Positions 47,377-57,840 of a stretch of DNA of 64,000 nucleotides are shown here, in pieces. Within the stretch, counting starts at the first letter, position 1, and the number at the start of each line of letters is the position of its first letter. A program made the position numbers and the translations under genes. Source of the DNA: Serripes groenlandicus. Lineage: Eukaryota; Mollusca; Bivalvia; Cardiida; Cardiidae. The stretch spans positions 17,501,489-17,565,488 of the forward strand of contig JASEVX010000003.1 of NCBI GenBank assembly GCA_031761405.1. Direction: 5' to 3'. The notes below the pieces were generated by a model, which had not been told where the DNA came from, did no database searches, and was given only the letters and a program-made list of their open reading frames with translations.

Positions 47377-48825
47377 TGGCAAGCCAATTGTCCAATAATT
47401 ACGTGAACCTAGGTTTACGGTCGAAAAACTAGGATTAACGATCGATAAACTAGGTTTTTCGAACGTAAAACCATGTTAACCTATACTTTCGAGCGAAAAC
47501 ATAGGATAACGTCGTAACGTCGTAAACCATAGTTCACGCTCGTAAACGTAGGTTCACGCTCGTAAACCCAAGTTCACGGTCGTAAACATAGGTTCACGCT
47601 CGTGAACCCCGGTTCACGCATGTAAACATAGGATAACGACCGAAATTCGTAGTTCAATCGAGAAACCTAGTTTATCAAACGTAAACCATGGTGAACCTAT
47701 GTTTACGAGCGAGAACCATAGTTTACGAACGTGAACCTATCTTTACGACCGTGAACCTAGGTTCACGTTCGTAAACTATGGTTCACGCTCATGAACCCAG
47801 ATTCACGCCCGTAAACATAGGTTCACGCTCGTGAACTTAGGATAACGACCGAAATTCTTAGTTCAATCGAGAAACCTAGTTTATCGAGCGTGAACATGGG
47901 TTCACGAGCGTAAACTATGGTTTACGCCCGTTATCCTATGTTTTCGCTCGAAAATATAAGTAAGTATTCGATAAACCTGGTTTTACGTTCGAAAAACCTA
48001 GTTTATCGATCGTTAATCCTAGTTTTTCGAACGTGAACCTAGGTTTACGGTCGAAAAACTAGGATTAACGATCGATAAACTAGGTTTTTCGAAAGTAAAA
48101 GCATGTTAACCTATACTTTCGAGCGAAAACATAGGATAACGTCGTAAACCATAGTTCACGCTCGTAAACCATAGTTCACGCTCGTAAACGTAGGTTCACG
48201 CTCGTAAACCCAAGTTCACGGTCGTAAACATAAGTTCACGTTCGTAAACTATGGTTCACGCTCGTAAACATAGGTTCACGCTCGTGAACCCCGGTTCACG
48301 CACGTAAACATAGGATAACGACCGAAATTCGTAGTTCAATCGAGAAACCTAGTTTATCAAACGTAAACCATGGTTTACGGTCGATAAACTAGGATTATCA
48401 AATCAACTATGAATTTCGGGCGTGAACCTAGGTTTACGACCGTGAACCTATGTTTACGAGCGAGAACCATAGTTTACGAACGTGAACCTATCTTTACGAC
48501 CGTGAACCTAGGTTCACGTTCGTAAACTATGGTTCACACTCATGAATCCAGATTCACGCCCGTAAACATAGGTTCACGCTCGTGAACTTAGGATAACGAC
48601 CGAAATTCTTAGTTCAATCGAGAAACCTAGTTTATCGAGCGTGAACATGGGTTCACGAGCATAAACTATGGTTTACGCCCGTTTTCCTATGTTTTCGCTC
48701 GAAAATATAAGTTAGTATTCGATAAACCTGGTTTTACGTTCGAAAAACCTAGTTTATCGATCGTTAATCCTAGTTTTTCGAACGTGAACCTGGGTTCACG
48801 TAATTATTGGACAATTGGCTTGCCA
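47377..48825. mobile_element. dyad-array palindromic element, 1.45 kb, no coding capacity
   Basis: The termini are perfect inverted repeats of about 30 bp starting TGGCAAGCCAATTGTCCAAT. The interior is almost entirely 16-bp dyads of the form GTTCACGNNCGTAAAC (half-site GTTYACG), separated by 4-bp linkers such as CTAG, CATG, ATAG and CCAA, giving a 20-bp period and roughly 70 dyads. A 618-bp tandem duplication is evident (the start GTGAACCTAGGTTTACGG recurs at 47403 and 48021). The flanks could be a TA duplication or a decayed 9-10 bp one (TGTACGTTTA and TATACGTTA). No gene. I do not know of a described family with this design. Confidence 0.8.
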
Positions 48826-49439
48826 TATACGTTACCAAACTAAAATCGATTTCATATATGGCGAACTCGGAAGAACTAGTCTCAGAACTAAAATATCGAT
48901 TAATGTTATCAAATATTGGCTTAAAATCAGGGAGACACTCAAAATCCCCATGCTCAAAATCCCCATGGTTTAAAAATGGCGTAGCACTGAAAATCCCCAT
49001 GGCTAAAATGTCAGGGTATTCAAAATCCCCAAGGTCAAAATGATGGGGTATTCAAAATCCCCATGGTTCAAAATCCCCATTGTGAAATAACATATGCAAA
49101 GTGTAGGACATGATCAATCAGACTATATATGTATGATGGTTGATCCAAATTGCCTCAACAGGGTTAAGCGGTTAAATAGCATGTATATATATAATTATAC
49201 ATTCTAATCCGGGTCTGCATTTTGTTTGTCACAGCCAGTTATTTAAATTACCTTTAATTAATTATGTTGATTGTATAATTGCCTAAGATCTTTTACTTTA
49301 AATAACAATGTGATAAGTTAATTATTTTGATTGCATAATGGCTTATGAACTTTTATGATAATTACTTTAAATAATCATGTAAATTAATGTGTTTGTACCA
49401 TAGCTTAATTTTAATTTGCAGTTTCAAAAAAAGAGTTGT

Positions 49440-49712
49440 TTCAGTATTTCAAACTGTTACATCTTTGGGTATATAGTATGATGTATTTTGGAATCATTCA
49501 TGAAGGTTACGCTTATACTAAGAAAAGTAACAACGAATCTTCTATGCGTTAAGAATGCTCACAGAGAATCAGTTTGAACTGCAAAGGTGCACTGATCAGT
49601 GAATTGATTGGTACTTATGTCAAGTATACCACAGAGCACAGTCATGCTCTTGACTTCTTCGCCATGCAAGCACTGAAGGTTCGATCTGAGATCAAGGCGT
49701 CTGCAGATTAAT
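49440..49712 (+). pseudogene. FLYWCH-domain relic of the outer element's transposase
   Basis: Translation of 49511-49712 gives GYAYTKKSNNESSMR, stop, ECSQRISLNCKGALISELIG, TEHSHALDFF, QALKVRSEIK. It aligns throughout with GYAYTKKSQNKSSIRWGCTK, FDCRGTVTTD, TEHTHDPDHF and QALKLRSNIK of the intact gene. The conserved Trp codon is a stop (TAA). The region before it (CAAACTGTTACATCTTTGGG) matches the intact gene's upstream DNA, with about 70 bp deleted. Everything after the FLYWCH domain is missing. Confidence 0.88.
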
Positions 49713-50347
49713 ACCGTGGCCAAAAATGTGCTAACAAAAAAAAAAGACAGTGTTTGCAGTGCAGTATATGATTTATTGGGAGACACTCAAAATCCCCTCA
49801 GTCAAAATCCCCTCACCCTGAAAATGATAGGGTAGTCAAAATCGAGTGTATGTCAAAATACCCATTGTCAAAATACCCACACCTCAAAAATGTCAAAGTA
49901 GTCAAAATACCCACAGCAGAATTTTCAGGGTATTCAAAATACCCACAGCAGAATTTTCAGGGTATTCAAAATACCCACAGTAGAATTTACAAGGTATTCA
50001 AAATACCCACAGTAGAATTTACAGGGTAGTTTTTTACCAAACTGATAAAAGTTTGTTATTATAATACCCTTACTCAGTTTGTCAAACTGTGAATTTATTG
50101 ATTGTTTTGGGTCACTTTAAGCACTTTTACCATTGTCATTAGGTGACAGAAAATATGTTGGGAAAGGTAAGTCACCCAAATAGGATTGGTGCAGCTTGTG
50201 ATGCTTTCACCATTTTAATTGAATGGATATTTGTACAATCAAACCTGTATAAAGCGGTTCATACAGTTAAGATAATGATCAGAAATCAATTAATTATTAT
50301 CTGTACAATCTGTACAATTATTGAAATGAAAGATAAGTAAAGCAAAG

Positions 50348-50470
50348 AGCAATTTTCAAAACATTTAATGCATCTAGTACCAACACATATATAAATAGCA
50401 CGTTTAATTTTTTCAAAACATTTAATGCATCTAGTACAAACACATATATAAATAGCACGTTTAATTCTTT
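50348..50470 (+). repeat. 57-bp tandem duplication
   Basis: TTCAAAACATTTAATGCATC starts at 50355 and 50412; the two copies differ at a single position near the middle. It lies downstream of the transposase gene. Confidence 0.85.
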
Positions 50471-50678
50471 TATAGCACATTATCTTTAAAAATGTTACCT
50501 GCTTACTCTTATTATAAACATCATTACAAATTTATAGACCTACACATTTTGTTTGTTTTATGTAAGAAATAATGTAAGCACTATATACATTTTAAAGCAG
50601 TTCTCCACTTATCACTGTTATGTGTATGTGTAATAGTTTCTAAAACATTGGCAATATATTGCACAGAAAGCACTGAAT

Positions 50679-52106
50679 TTACTTAATCCTTATGAACTGT
50701 CCAATGGCATCCATGAATTCTTTAAGGGACTTTGCTCCACTCACGTACTGTTGGCATAAGCACTTCAATCTCCGCTGGTGCACCTTCGTGGCGTTCCTCA
50801 CTCGTTTCTGTGGTGGTTCTCCTCGGTCACACCGCAGAATGTCAGCTGCCACCATTGCTGCATCTTTTCCAACCGACTTCACCAGAGTCCAAAGAGAAGG
50901 GTTTTTGTGTCCTACAAGGTGCTGGAAGCCGTTGTTCCAGGACTCGCACTGGTTGTTGGTTCTGTCCTGGTCTTCCATAGTGGCATGGTGCACATTCCAG
51001 AGTGTTGTGGGGAAGCGAGGGGAAGAGCGTCTGAAGCGAATATTTCCATTTGCTGTCACAACCGAACGGAACGGACCATTCACATAGTTGATGTCAAAGT
51101 AGTCCACCAAACCAAGTAGATTTTCTGGAACTTGTTCCTTGAGCAACGCCATGCCTTCTTTCACATCGTCGGGTGGCAGGAACGCTAGGCCATCAAGCTT
51201 CCCACAAAATGTCCGGACATCGACGTCATTCTTGTAATCGCACTGCAGACCCTCTGACTGTACTTTTCTCCAGGTAGCCTGCGTCAAGTGGTAGAAACAT
51301 CCCTGGAAGTGAATGTCGGGCAAGATACTTCTTACAGCATTGTGAATGGCCACCTCGTAGTCAGCTATGATGTGCTCTGGGTTGGGCCGAATATCTCGCT
51401 GCAGACAGGCATCTAGTAGGGCAGAAAACATCTCTTCATAAGCACTCTGCTGCTTGCAGGGCAGGAGTGTGTAGACAACTGAGGCACAGGAGTTACCAAG
51501 CGGCACACGGATAACGAAGAGTTGGGCAAACTGAGCAGGGGCTGTAGAGTGGGTACCGTCCATGAACCATCTACTGGCACTATCTAGGAGGCGAAGACCA
51601 TCCTCTGTGGCAAACATGAGTATTCTACTGTCTGGTGACTCATTGTCATAGATCACATTAGTTGCAAAGTCATCCGGCAACGGGACAGGAATGTCTCTGA
51701 TTGTTGACGGGTTCTTTGGACCTGTTACCTTCTTGGCACGTCTCACAGTTTGCTTCAGCATATTGACAGAACCGGCAGCAACAATAACCTCCTTGGGATG
51801 ATCTGAAAGCATATCTGTGACGATCTGTTCTGGTTTTCCACGATTAGTCTGGGCACTATCCTTGATATTAGAACGGAGCTTCAGGGCTTGTGTGAAGAAG
51901 TGATCAGGGTCATGAGTGTGTTCAGTGGTAGACTTGGGAACCGTAACCAGCAAATCAGTTGTCACTGTTCCACGGCAGTCGAAACCGATTCTCTTAGTGC
52001 ATCCCCACCGGATAGACGACTTATTCTGACTTTTCTTAGTGTAAGCATAACCTTCATAAAGAAGTTTGCGTTGACCTTTGTTGCTCTTAATGATCTCCAT
52101 CTCCAT
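50679..52106 (-). CDS. FLYWCH zinc-finger / MULE transposase, 475 aa
   Basis: This is a DDE transposase of the Mutator-like group, expected to bind the element's terminal repeats and cut and join DNA in the nucleus. The first in-frame ATG is at 52106 (MEMEIIKSNK); nine more open codons lie upstream but begin with TTG. Residues 13-66 form a FLYWCH finger: LLYEGYAY, W34, C36, C44, H63, H65. The catalytic domain has the first Asp in FMDGTH (D183), the second in IIADYEVA (D249), the C-x2-H motif GCFYH (C270, H273) that MULEs carry between the second and third acidic residues, and the Glu in NQCESWNNGF (E388). All are intact and there is no frameshift, so it may be functional. A basic tail (QKRVRNATKVHQRRLK) ends it. 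It is a single exon. Confidence 0.93.
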   Translation of the reverse strand: MEMEIIKSNKGQRKLLYEGYAYTKKSQNKSSIRWGCTKRIGFDCRGTVTTDLLVTVPKSTTEHTHDPDHFFTQALKLRSNIKDSAQTNRGKPEQIVTDMLSDHPKEVIVAAGSVNMLKQTVRRAKKVTGPKNPSTIRDIPVPLPDDFATNVIYDNESPDSRILMFATEDGLRLLDSASRWFMDGTHSTAPAQFAQLFVIRVPLGNSCASVVYTLLPCKQQSAYEEMFSALLDACLQRDIRPNPEHIIADYEVAIHNAVRSILPDIHFQGCFYHLTQATWRKVQSEGLQCDYKNDVDVRTFCGKLDGLAFLPPDDVKEGMALLKEQVPENLLGLVDYFDINYVNGPFRSVVTANGNIRFRRSSPRFPTTLWNVHHATMEDQDRTNNQCESWNNGFQHLVGHKNPSLWTLVKSVGKDAAMVAADILRCDRGEPPQKRVRNATKVHQRRLKCLCQQYVSGAKSLKEFMDAIGQFIRIK

Positions 52107-52613
52107 TTTGAATGTGCAATGATTTTCAACCAAAATGTACCATATTATATACCCAAATATATAACAGTTTGGAGAAATATATAAAATAAGAGATAATTGA
52201 TTTAATAATAATCAATTAAATGATTAACTAATTGACAGTGACAAACAAAGTAATTATCAGAAAAAGATCAAAAGCTTCAAATTAATTGATATACTTAATT
52301 ACCCACCTTATTCCAATTCTTCAAAGGAAAGTTGCATTAAATAGTCAGTTGCATTAAATAGTCCTGGTATCCATGACTGTGGGTATTTTGACTACCTCTG
52401 TTAAATTCTACTGTGGGTATTTTGACTACCTCTGTTAAATTCTACTGTGGGTATTTTGAATACCCTGTAAATTCCACTGTGGGTATTTTGAATACCCTGT
52501 AAATTCTACTGTGGGTATTTTGAATACCCGGAAAATTCTGCTGTGGGTATTTTGACTACTTTGACATTTTGGAGGTGTGGGTATTTTGACCGTGGGTATT
52601 TTGAGTGGTACCC

Positions 52614-53914
52614 GTCAAAATCCCCTCGACCAAAATGTTAGGGTAGTCAAAATCCCCTCGACCGAAATGATAGGGTAGTCAAAATCCCCTTGATGGGATT
52701 ATCAGGGTAATCATAATGTATGACATTAGGAGACATCCAAGGTGTCTAAGGCTAAAATAACATTGCACTAAAAAGACAAAACACATAGTAAGTGATCGAG
52801 GGGATTTTGACTACTATGCCATTTTCAGGGTGAGAGGGATTTTGACATACCATCTTAATTAACACTCAAAATCCCCTCACCCTGAAAAATGATAGGGTAG
52901 TCAAAATCCACTCGACCAAAATGTTACGGTAGTCAAAATCCCCTCGACCGAAATGATAGGGTAATCAAAATCCTCTTGATGGGATTAGCAGGGTAATCAT
53001 AATGTATGACATTAGGAGACATCCAAGGTGTCTAAGGCTAAAATAACATTGCACTAAAAAGACAAAACACATAGTAAGTTATTTATTTAATTTTAATGTT
53101 TTACATACATAACACAGTAAGTAATTTAATCATTTTATTAAATATTCACAAAATTGATATGGCTAGTTATCAAACTTGTTCAAGATATTATGCTAATGCA
53201 CATTCTGGCCAAATTTGGTGATGATTGGACAAAGGCTTCTAAAGTTATTTAGCTCACAAGACCAATTTTAGGTATTTTTTATAATTAAAGGGTTTTTATT
53301 ATATCTAGAGAAGAAGAATAAAAGTAATAAAAAGAATGTGTGTTTAGGTTATAAATACTTTTTAATTTGTTTTCAATTGGAAATTGAATAAAGGGATTTA
53401 TATGTTCATAATTACAAGAAGGAACATATGCTACATGAATAATAACAATATAGTATACATATTAACACAATCAATGGTTGTGATAAACAGGATTAAAGCA
53501 ATAATCACCTTAATTCATGTATAACATGTGAATGACTTATCACCAATCATTGGGGTTTTGTTTACTCTGCATTTTCAATCAGTACGGTTTTGTCTACTCT
53601 GCATTTTCATAGAAGGATTTTGTCTACTCTACATTTGTTTTCAACCATATTGGTTTTGACAATTATGACAAAAATGGACCAAGATAAACTATCTGACAGT
53701 GATCTATATTATATTAATAGTGATATATTGAATTTAGACTCTCTGACAGTTATCTATATTATATTAATAGAGAATATATGATCTTAGATTGAGCGGTTTG
53801 TGAATACCCATCGAGGGGATTTTGACTACCCTATCATTTTGGTCGAGGGGATTTTGACTACCCTATTTTGACTACTATGCCATTTTCAGGGTGAGGGGAT
53901 TTTGACATACACTC
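52614..53914. repeat. rearranged right half of the middle element
   Basis: After the inner element come TIR modules (52614-52690) and a unique block ending ACATAGTAAGT at 52795. A right-type terminus follows (52796-52846), then a left-type terminus (52860-52930) and the unique block again (to 53080). AT-rich DNA fills 53080-53785 and the true right TIR follows. Small open frames such as 53590-53781 have no family. This looks like a head-to-tail pair collapsed by recombination. Confidence 0.7.
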
Positions 53915-54335
53915 GATTTATTTAATATAACAGTTTTTAAACTTTTTCTATATTATCTTTAATTTTGAGTTCTGCACAATTAAATTAAATAATGCATATT
54001 TATGAATTAAGTTGATTAAAGTTGCTCATTGTTTCATTTGTCCTTCATTTCGCTTATATTAGCATATTCCCTTTCCTACATGCATAAGTTTTCAGCAGAC
54101 AACAAAGGAAACATCTTGACACGTCCGGTTTTTTAATTGAACTAATTCCCCTACTCAACACCTTTGAATAGCCTGTCATTATTGCCATGGGGATTTTGAG
54201 TACCCATCGTGGGGATTTTGAATACACTCACATTAAACCATGGGGATTTTGAGTACTATGCCATTGTTGAACCATAGGGATTTTGAGCATGGGGATTTTG
54301 ATATACACTCTTAAAATCATTCAGTCGGATTCAAC

Positions 54336-54959
54336 AAAATATAAACGGAGAGTGTATGACGTACATAGAGACTTACAATTAAACCATAAACATAACTCAT
54401 CAGCAAAAAACATACAAACTATTTTACGAGAATGAGGTTTCGGTGAAGCATGGATTTATCAATGGGTTGGTGATAACAGCATATTTCTTATTGTTTAAAA
54501 CAAAGACTAAATAACGTTTTTACTCGGAATTGGCATGCAAACACTAACGAATCGTCAATAGCAAAAAGTTCTGTATAATGCTCAAGTTTTCGATTACAAG
54601 TTCAACCATACCTTAATTACATTACATTTGATATGTTAAGAATTGCTTTAACTAGATTGAGTATTTCGGCACATAGATTGGAAAAGGAAACGGGTAGATG
54701 GAGAAGTAAAACAAATCCAATAAATGATAGAAAATGCAAAGTTTGTTTGAACACAATCGAAGATGAGTTTCATTTTATTTTAGAATGTCCATTATATCAA
54801 GAATTAAGAAAGAAATTCATAAACAAACATTACTGGAAGAGACCAAATATTTTGAAATTTATTGATCTCATGAGATCTGAGATTCCTAAATTAATTAGGA
54901 ATGTGTCTATGTTCGTCTTAAAATCATTTGAATCGCGAAAAACTTTGTATTTTGAATAA
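54336..54959 (+). pseudogene. LINE (non-LTR retrotransposon) reverse transcriptase C-terminal relic
   Basis: Reading frames joined by eye give GFGEAWIYQWVGDNSIF, then, after stops and a frame change, LRIALTRLSISAHRLEKETG, RKCKVCLNTIEDEFHFILEC and PLYQELRKKFINKHYW. The C-x2-C…H-x4-C pattern (CKVC…FHFILEC) after an 'RLSxHxLxxExGRW' block is the zinc-binding tail found at the end of many molluscan and fish LINE reverse transcriptases. The last 108 codons are open, but the part before contains stops, so it is a 5'-truncated dead copy. The outer Mutator-like element abuts its left side. Confidence 0.65.
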
Positions 54960-55351
54960 AAACATACCTACCCCTTCACGCTTTGACAATACATTTGACA
55001 GACAATGTATATGTGAGATAATATTTTTAATGTTTGTATTACCCATGTTAATATGTACATTGTTTAATTATGTATACCCATGGGCATACTGTCCACTGTA
55101 CTTCTAAATAATCTTTGTGATGTATAATGTGTCAATTATTCCCACTAGGCATGTTGTAAAATGTTTCATGCACTATATTATAAAATGTGTTAATTATTCC
55201 CATTAGACATGTTGTAAAATGTTTCATACACTATATATATAATGTGTCAATTAAGCCCCAAAGGTATGTTGTAAAATGTTTCATGCACTATATATATAAT
55301 GTGTTAATTATTCCCATTAGGCATGTTGTAAAATGTTTCATACACTATATA

Positions 55352-56372
55352 CAAGAGAAAGTTGATGCAAGGCATCAATGTCGCCGGAAAAGACTGCATT
55401 GATTTATTTATGTATTCTTGACTTTCCTTAGTCTATTCAAACATTTGCTTATAAATTTTATATTCATACCTATACATTAGGGTATCTATAAAAAATTAAC
55501 GAAATGTGTACACATTTATCTTGGCTTAAATTTAATTTTGCTGTTGTTACTTATTTAAATAATAGTATTCATTCATATAATTTCAATGTTTGTCAATCTT
55601 ATTCGAATCACAAGGTAAATATCCTGGTATTGCTTTAAAGGGAGGTAATTTGAAGAAAACAAAAGTCTTCAAAAGGAGAAATATATCAGCATTACCGTCT
55701 ACAGTTTAAATTGTTCTATTGTTTGTGGATTTAAAAATGTTCTTTTTTTCTTATTTCTACATGTACAACGAAATATTGCGGCTTCTCTTTGACGCTTTGC
55801 GTCAAACATTCGTCTTGTACTTGTCTAAATTAAATAATATCACTCGCTTTTTCATATCGAAATGCGCATGCGCGAAAATCGATGTTAAAGGTCACGAAAC
55901 TACACAACAGAATAGGGTCTATATTTAGCTTAGAAACAGTTCCTACTTTAGATATTCATGGATTAATATTATTAAATGAATTCTACACAAATCAAGACAT
56001 CTCTTTGAACATGAAAACAACATTTAGTAAGTTAAAATTGCTATTAAAAGGAGAATCCGAAATTGACCTCAATGATGACACATAAGAGTCTGCATTAGGG
56101 GGTGTTGGTTCACGTCTTGAAGGGACCACTTTTGTCTTCGTAAATAAGACAAAAAACTTAAATGCGAGTGAAATAAAAAAAAAATGCAAACATTTAAAAA
56201 ATCGGAATATTTATTTCATTTTAGATGTGTCATTTATTAGTGTTCGTAAACAACCACAATTGTAATATGTTCAAATCATCTAGATTTGTTTCTTTCTAAT
56301 AATAAGCCGCCCTCCCATGTGATTTCCGAAAACCTATTAAAAATAGAAGTCGCGGGCTTCTGCCCGGCGACT
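55352..56372 (-). mobile_element. HINE, AGTCGCC type, copy 2, inserted in the 57-bp satellite
   Basis: It has the same ends and body as 43276-44305, with a 42-bp internal indel near the satellite-proximal end and an 11-bp one (TCCTACTTTAG). The satellite unit continues on both sides, so the insertion is later than the array. Minus-strand 3' end: TTGATGC-CTT-GCATCAA hairpin, then CTTTCTCTTG. Confidence 0.85.
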
Positions 56373-56439
56373 AATAATGTGTCAATTATACACATCAGGG
56401 ATGTTGTTAAATGTTCCATACACTATATACATAATCTGT

Positions 56440-57002
56440 GAGAATAGATTACCTGGAAAATAGGATTTAAATCTGAAACACTCCTACACACTCTTAGCGA
56501 GTACTGCTCGAGTACGTTGATCGGATGTCTTAAAATACGAGGTTAAAAATTGGGAATCCAATCGGGAGTCCGAGTGCTGGTCGAGTATGAGGATCATCTC
56601 CCATGACAATGGGATTAAACTATGGAATCTCCCAACCTACTCGGTGCGGGTATCCCTACAGACCCGGCACGAGTACATGTTCTTGGCTCGAGTCCCTTGA
56701 CAATTGGGGTTAAAAGCCGGAATCCTCCAAACACATTTAGTGCGAGTACTGGTCGAGAACTAGTTGAGTATGATGATTGATTCCATTGACAAAAGGGTAT
56801 CCCTACAATCGCGACTTCTGGTTGAGTATGAGGATCGATTCCCTTGAACATGTGGTTAAAATCTGGAATCTCTCAACACGCTCGGCTGAATGCTGTACAC
56901 AATATTGACGTTATGCGACAGTTATTTCCATTATGCATGTTGTACAATTTGCAATACACATTATGATCGTAATGTGACAGATATTTAAGTCAGGCCTATG
57001 TT
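56440..57002. repeat. loosely repeated segment with TCGAGTA motifs
   Basis: GAGTACTGCTCGAG, CTGGTCGAGTATGAGGATC and CTGGTTGAGTATGAGGATCG recur with GGGGTTAAAA and GGAATC-type blocks, suggesting about four diverged units near 100 bp. No gene is present. Confidence 0.55.
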
Positions 57003-57268
57003 TTTTGTTTGTTTGTTTGGAGTTTAACGCCGCTTTCAACAGCTTTGGTCATATCACGGCGGTCAGTGCACCTACCCATGTTTTCCTGGCTTTCCCAAAC
57101 CAGTACTTACACAACATTCTTTCGAAGCCACTGACTACTTTCTCACATAGATCAGAGGTGAGAGGCAATGGAAAACATCGCCCGAAAGAATGTCGCCGCA
57201 ACCGGGTATCGAACCCGTGACCTCCAGATCACGAGTCAGATACGCTACCAATTGAGCTACCCGGCCGG
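57003..57268 (-). mobile_element. tRNA-derived SINE, nearly complete
   Basis: The minus strand begins CCGGGTAGCTCAATTGGTAG (A box) and CACGGGTTCGATACCCGGTT (B box). A body follows, ending GCTGTTGAAAGCGGCGTTAA and a T-rich-strand (CAAA)n tail. It interrupts the 57-bp satellite region. Confidence 0.8.
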
Positions 57269-57840
57269 GTCCGTCAGGCCTATGAAAATGATGTTAAAAT
57301 GCTTTGCACAATTCGGCTGTAATGTGTCAGATATTCCAGTCAAATATATGTTAAAAGTTATTAACGTTATGGACATGTTGTAAATGTTGTACACAATACG
57401 GACGTAATTTCACAGTTATTTCCTTCACGGATGTTGTAAAATGCTATACATAATACGGACGTTATGTATGTGTCAATTATTTCCGTCTAGCAGGTTGTAA
57501 AATTCTATACACAATACGGACGTAATGTAACATGCTATACATTATACGGACATAATGTGTCAGTAATTCCAATCATACATGTTGTATTAGGCTATACACA
57601 ACACGGATACAATGTGTCAGTTATTCCAATCAAGCATACTGTAATATGCTGTAAACAATACGGACGTAATTTGTCAGTTATTCCAATCATCCATGTTGTA
57701 ATAATTATACTGTACACAATATGGACATAATGTGACAGTTATTCCATTCATCCATGTTGTAATATGCTGTACACAATATGGACATAATGTGACAGTTATT
57801 CCAATCATCCATGTTATAATATGCTGTACACAATATGGAC

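Larger units (their letters stand above)
49844..52613. mobile_element. inner Mutator-like element with intact transposase (level 3 of three nested)
   Basis: The 9-bp direct repeats GTCAAAATC are at 49835-49843 and 52614-52622; the target is a TIR module of the middle element. The TIRs are CAAAATACCCAC modules (49853-50020 and the inverse at 52378-52605), with an aligned spacer CACCTC-AAAATGTCAAAGTA on both sides. It is the youngest of the three by nesting order. Confidence 0.93.
49778..53914. mobile_element. middle Mutator-like element (level 2 of three nested)
   Basis: The 8-bp direct repeats GATTTATT are at 49770-49777 and 53915-53922. The termini read GGGAGACACTCAAAATCCCC at the left and end GGGGATTTTGACATACACTC at the right, built from CAAAATCCCCTCGACC modules. 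The right half is rearranged: a 180-bp block with GACATTAGGAGACATCC occurs at about 52614 and again 286 bp later, with an opposed pair of termini at 52795-52870 between them. Confidence 0.88.
48930..54309. mobile_element. outer Mutator-like element (level 1 of three nested)
   Basis: The 10-bp direct repeats CTTAAAATCA at 48920-48929 and 54310-54319 flank the element. The left TIR is a run of CAAAATCCCCATGG modules (48938-49080); the right TIR (54185-54305) is the inverse. The first module group matches in detail: CCCCATGCTCAAAATCCC then ATGGCGTAGCACT at the left, and its inverse at the right. Its own transposase gene survives only as the relic at 49440-49712. A second element is inserted at 49778. 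Confidence 0.92.

Noticed and set aside
50692..51119. plus-strand frames overlapping the MULE transposase
   Set aside because: They are antisense shadows of a gene with an intact catalytic triad.
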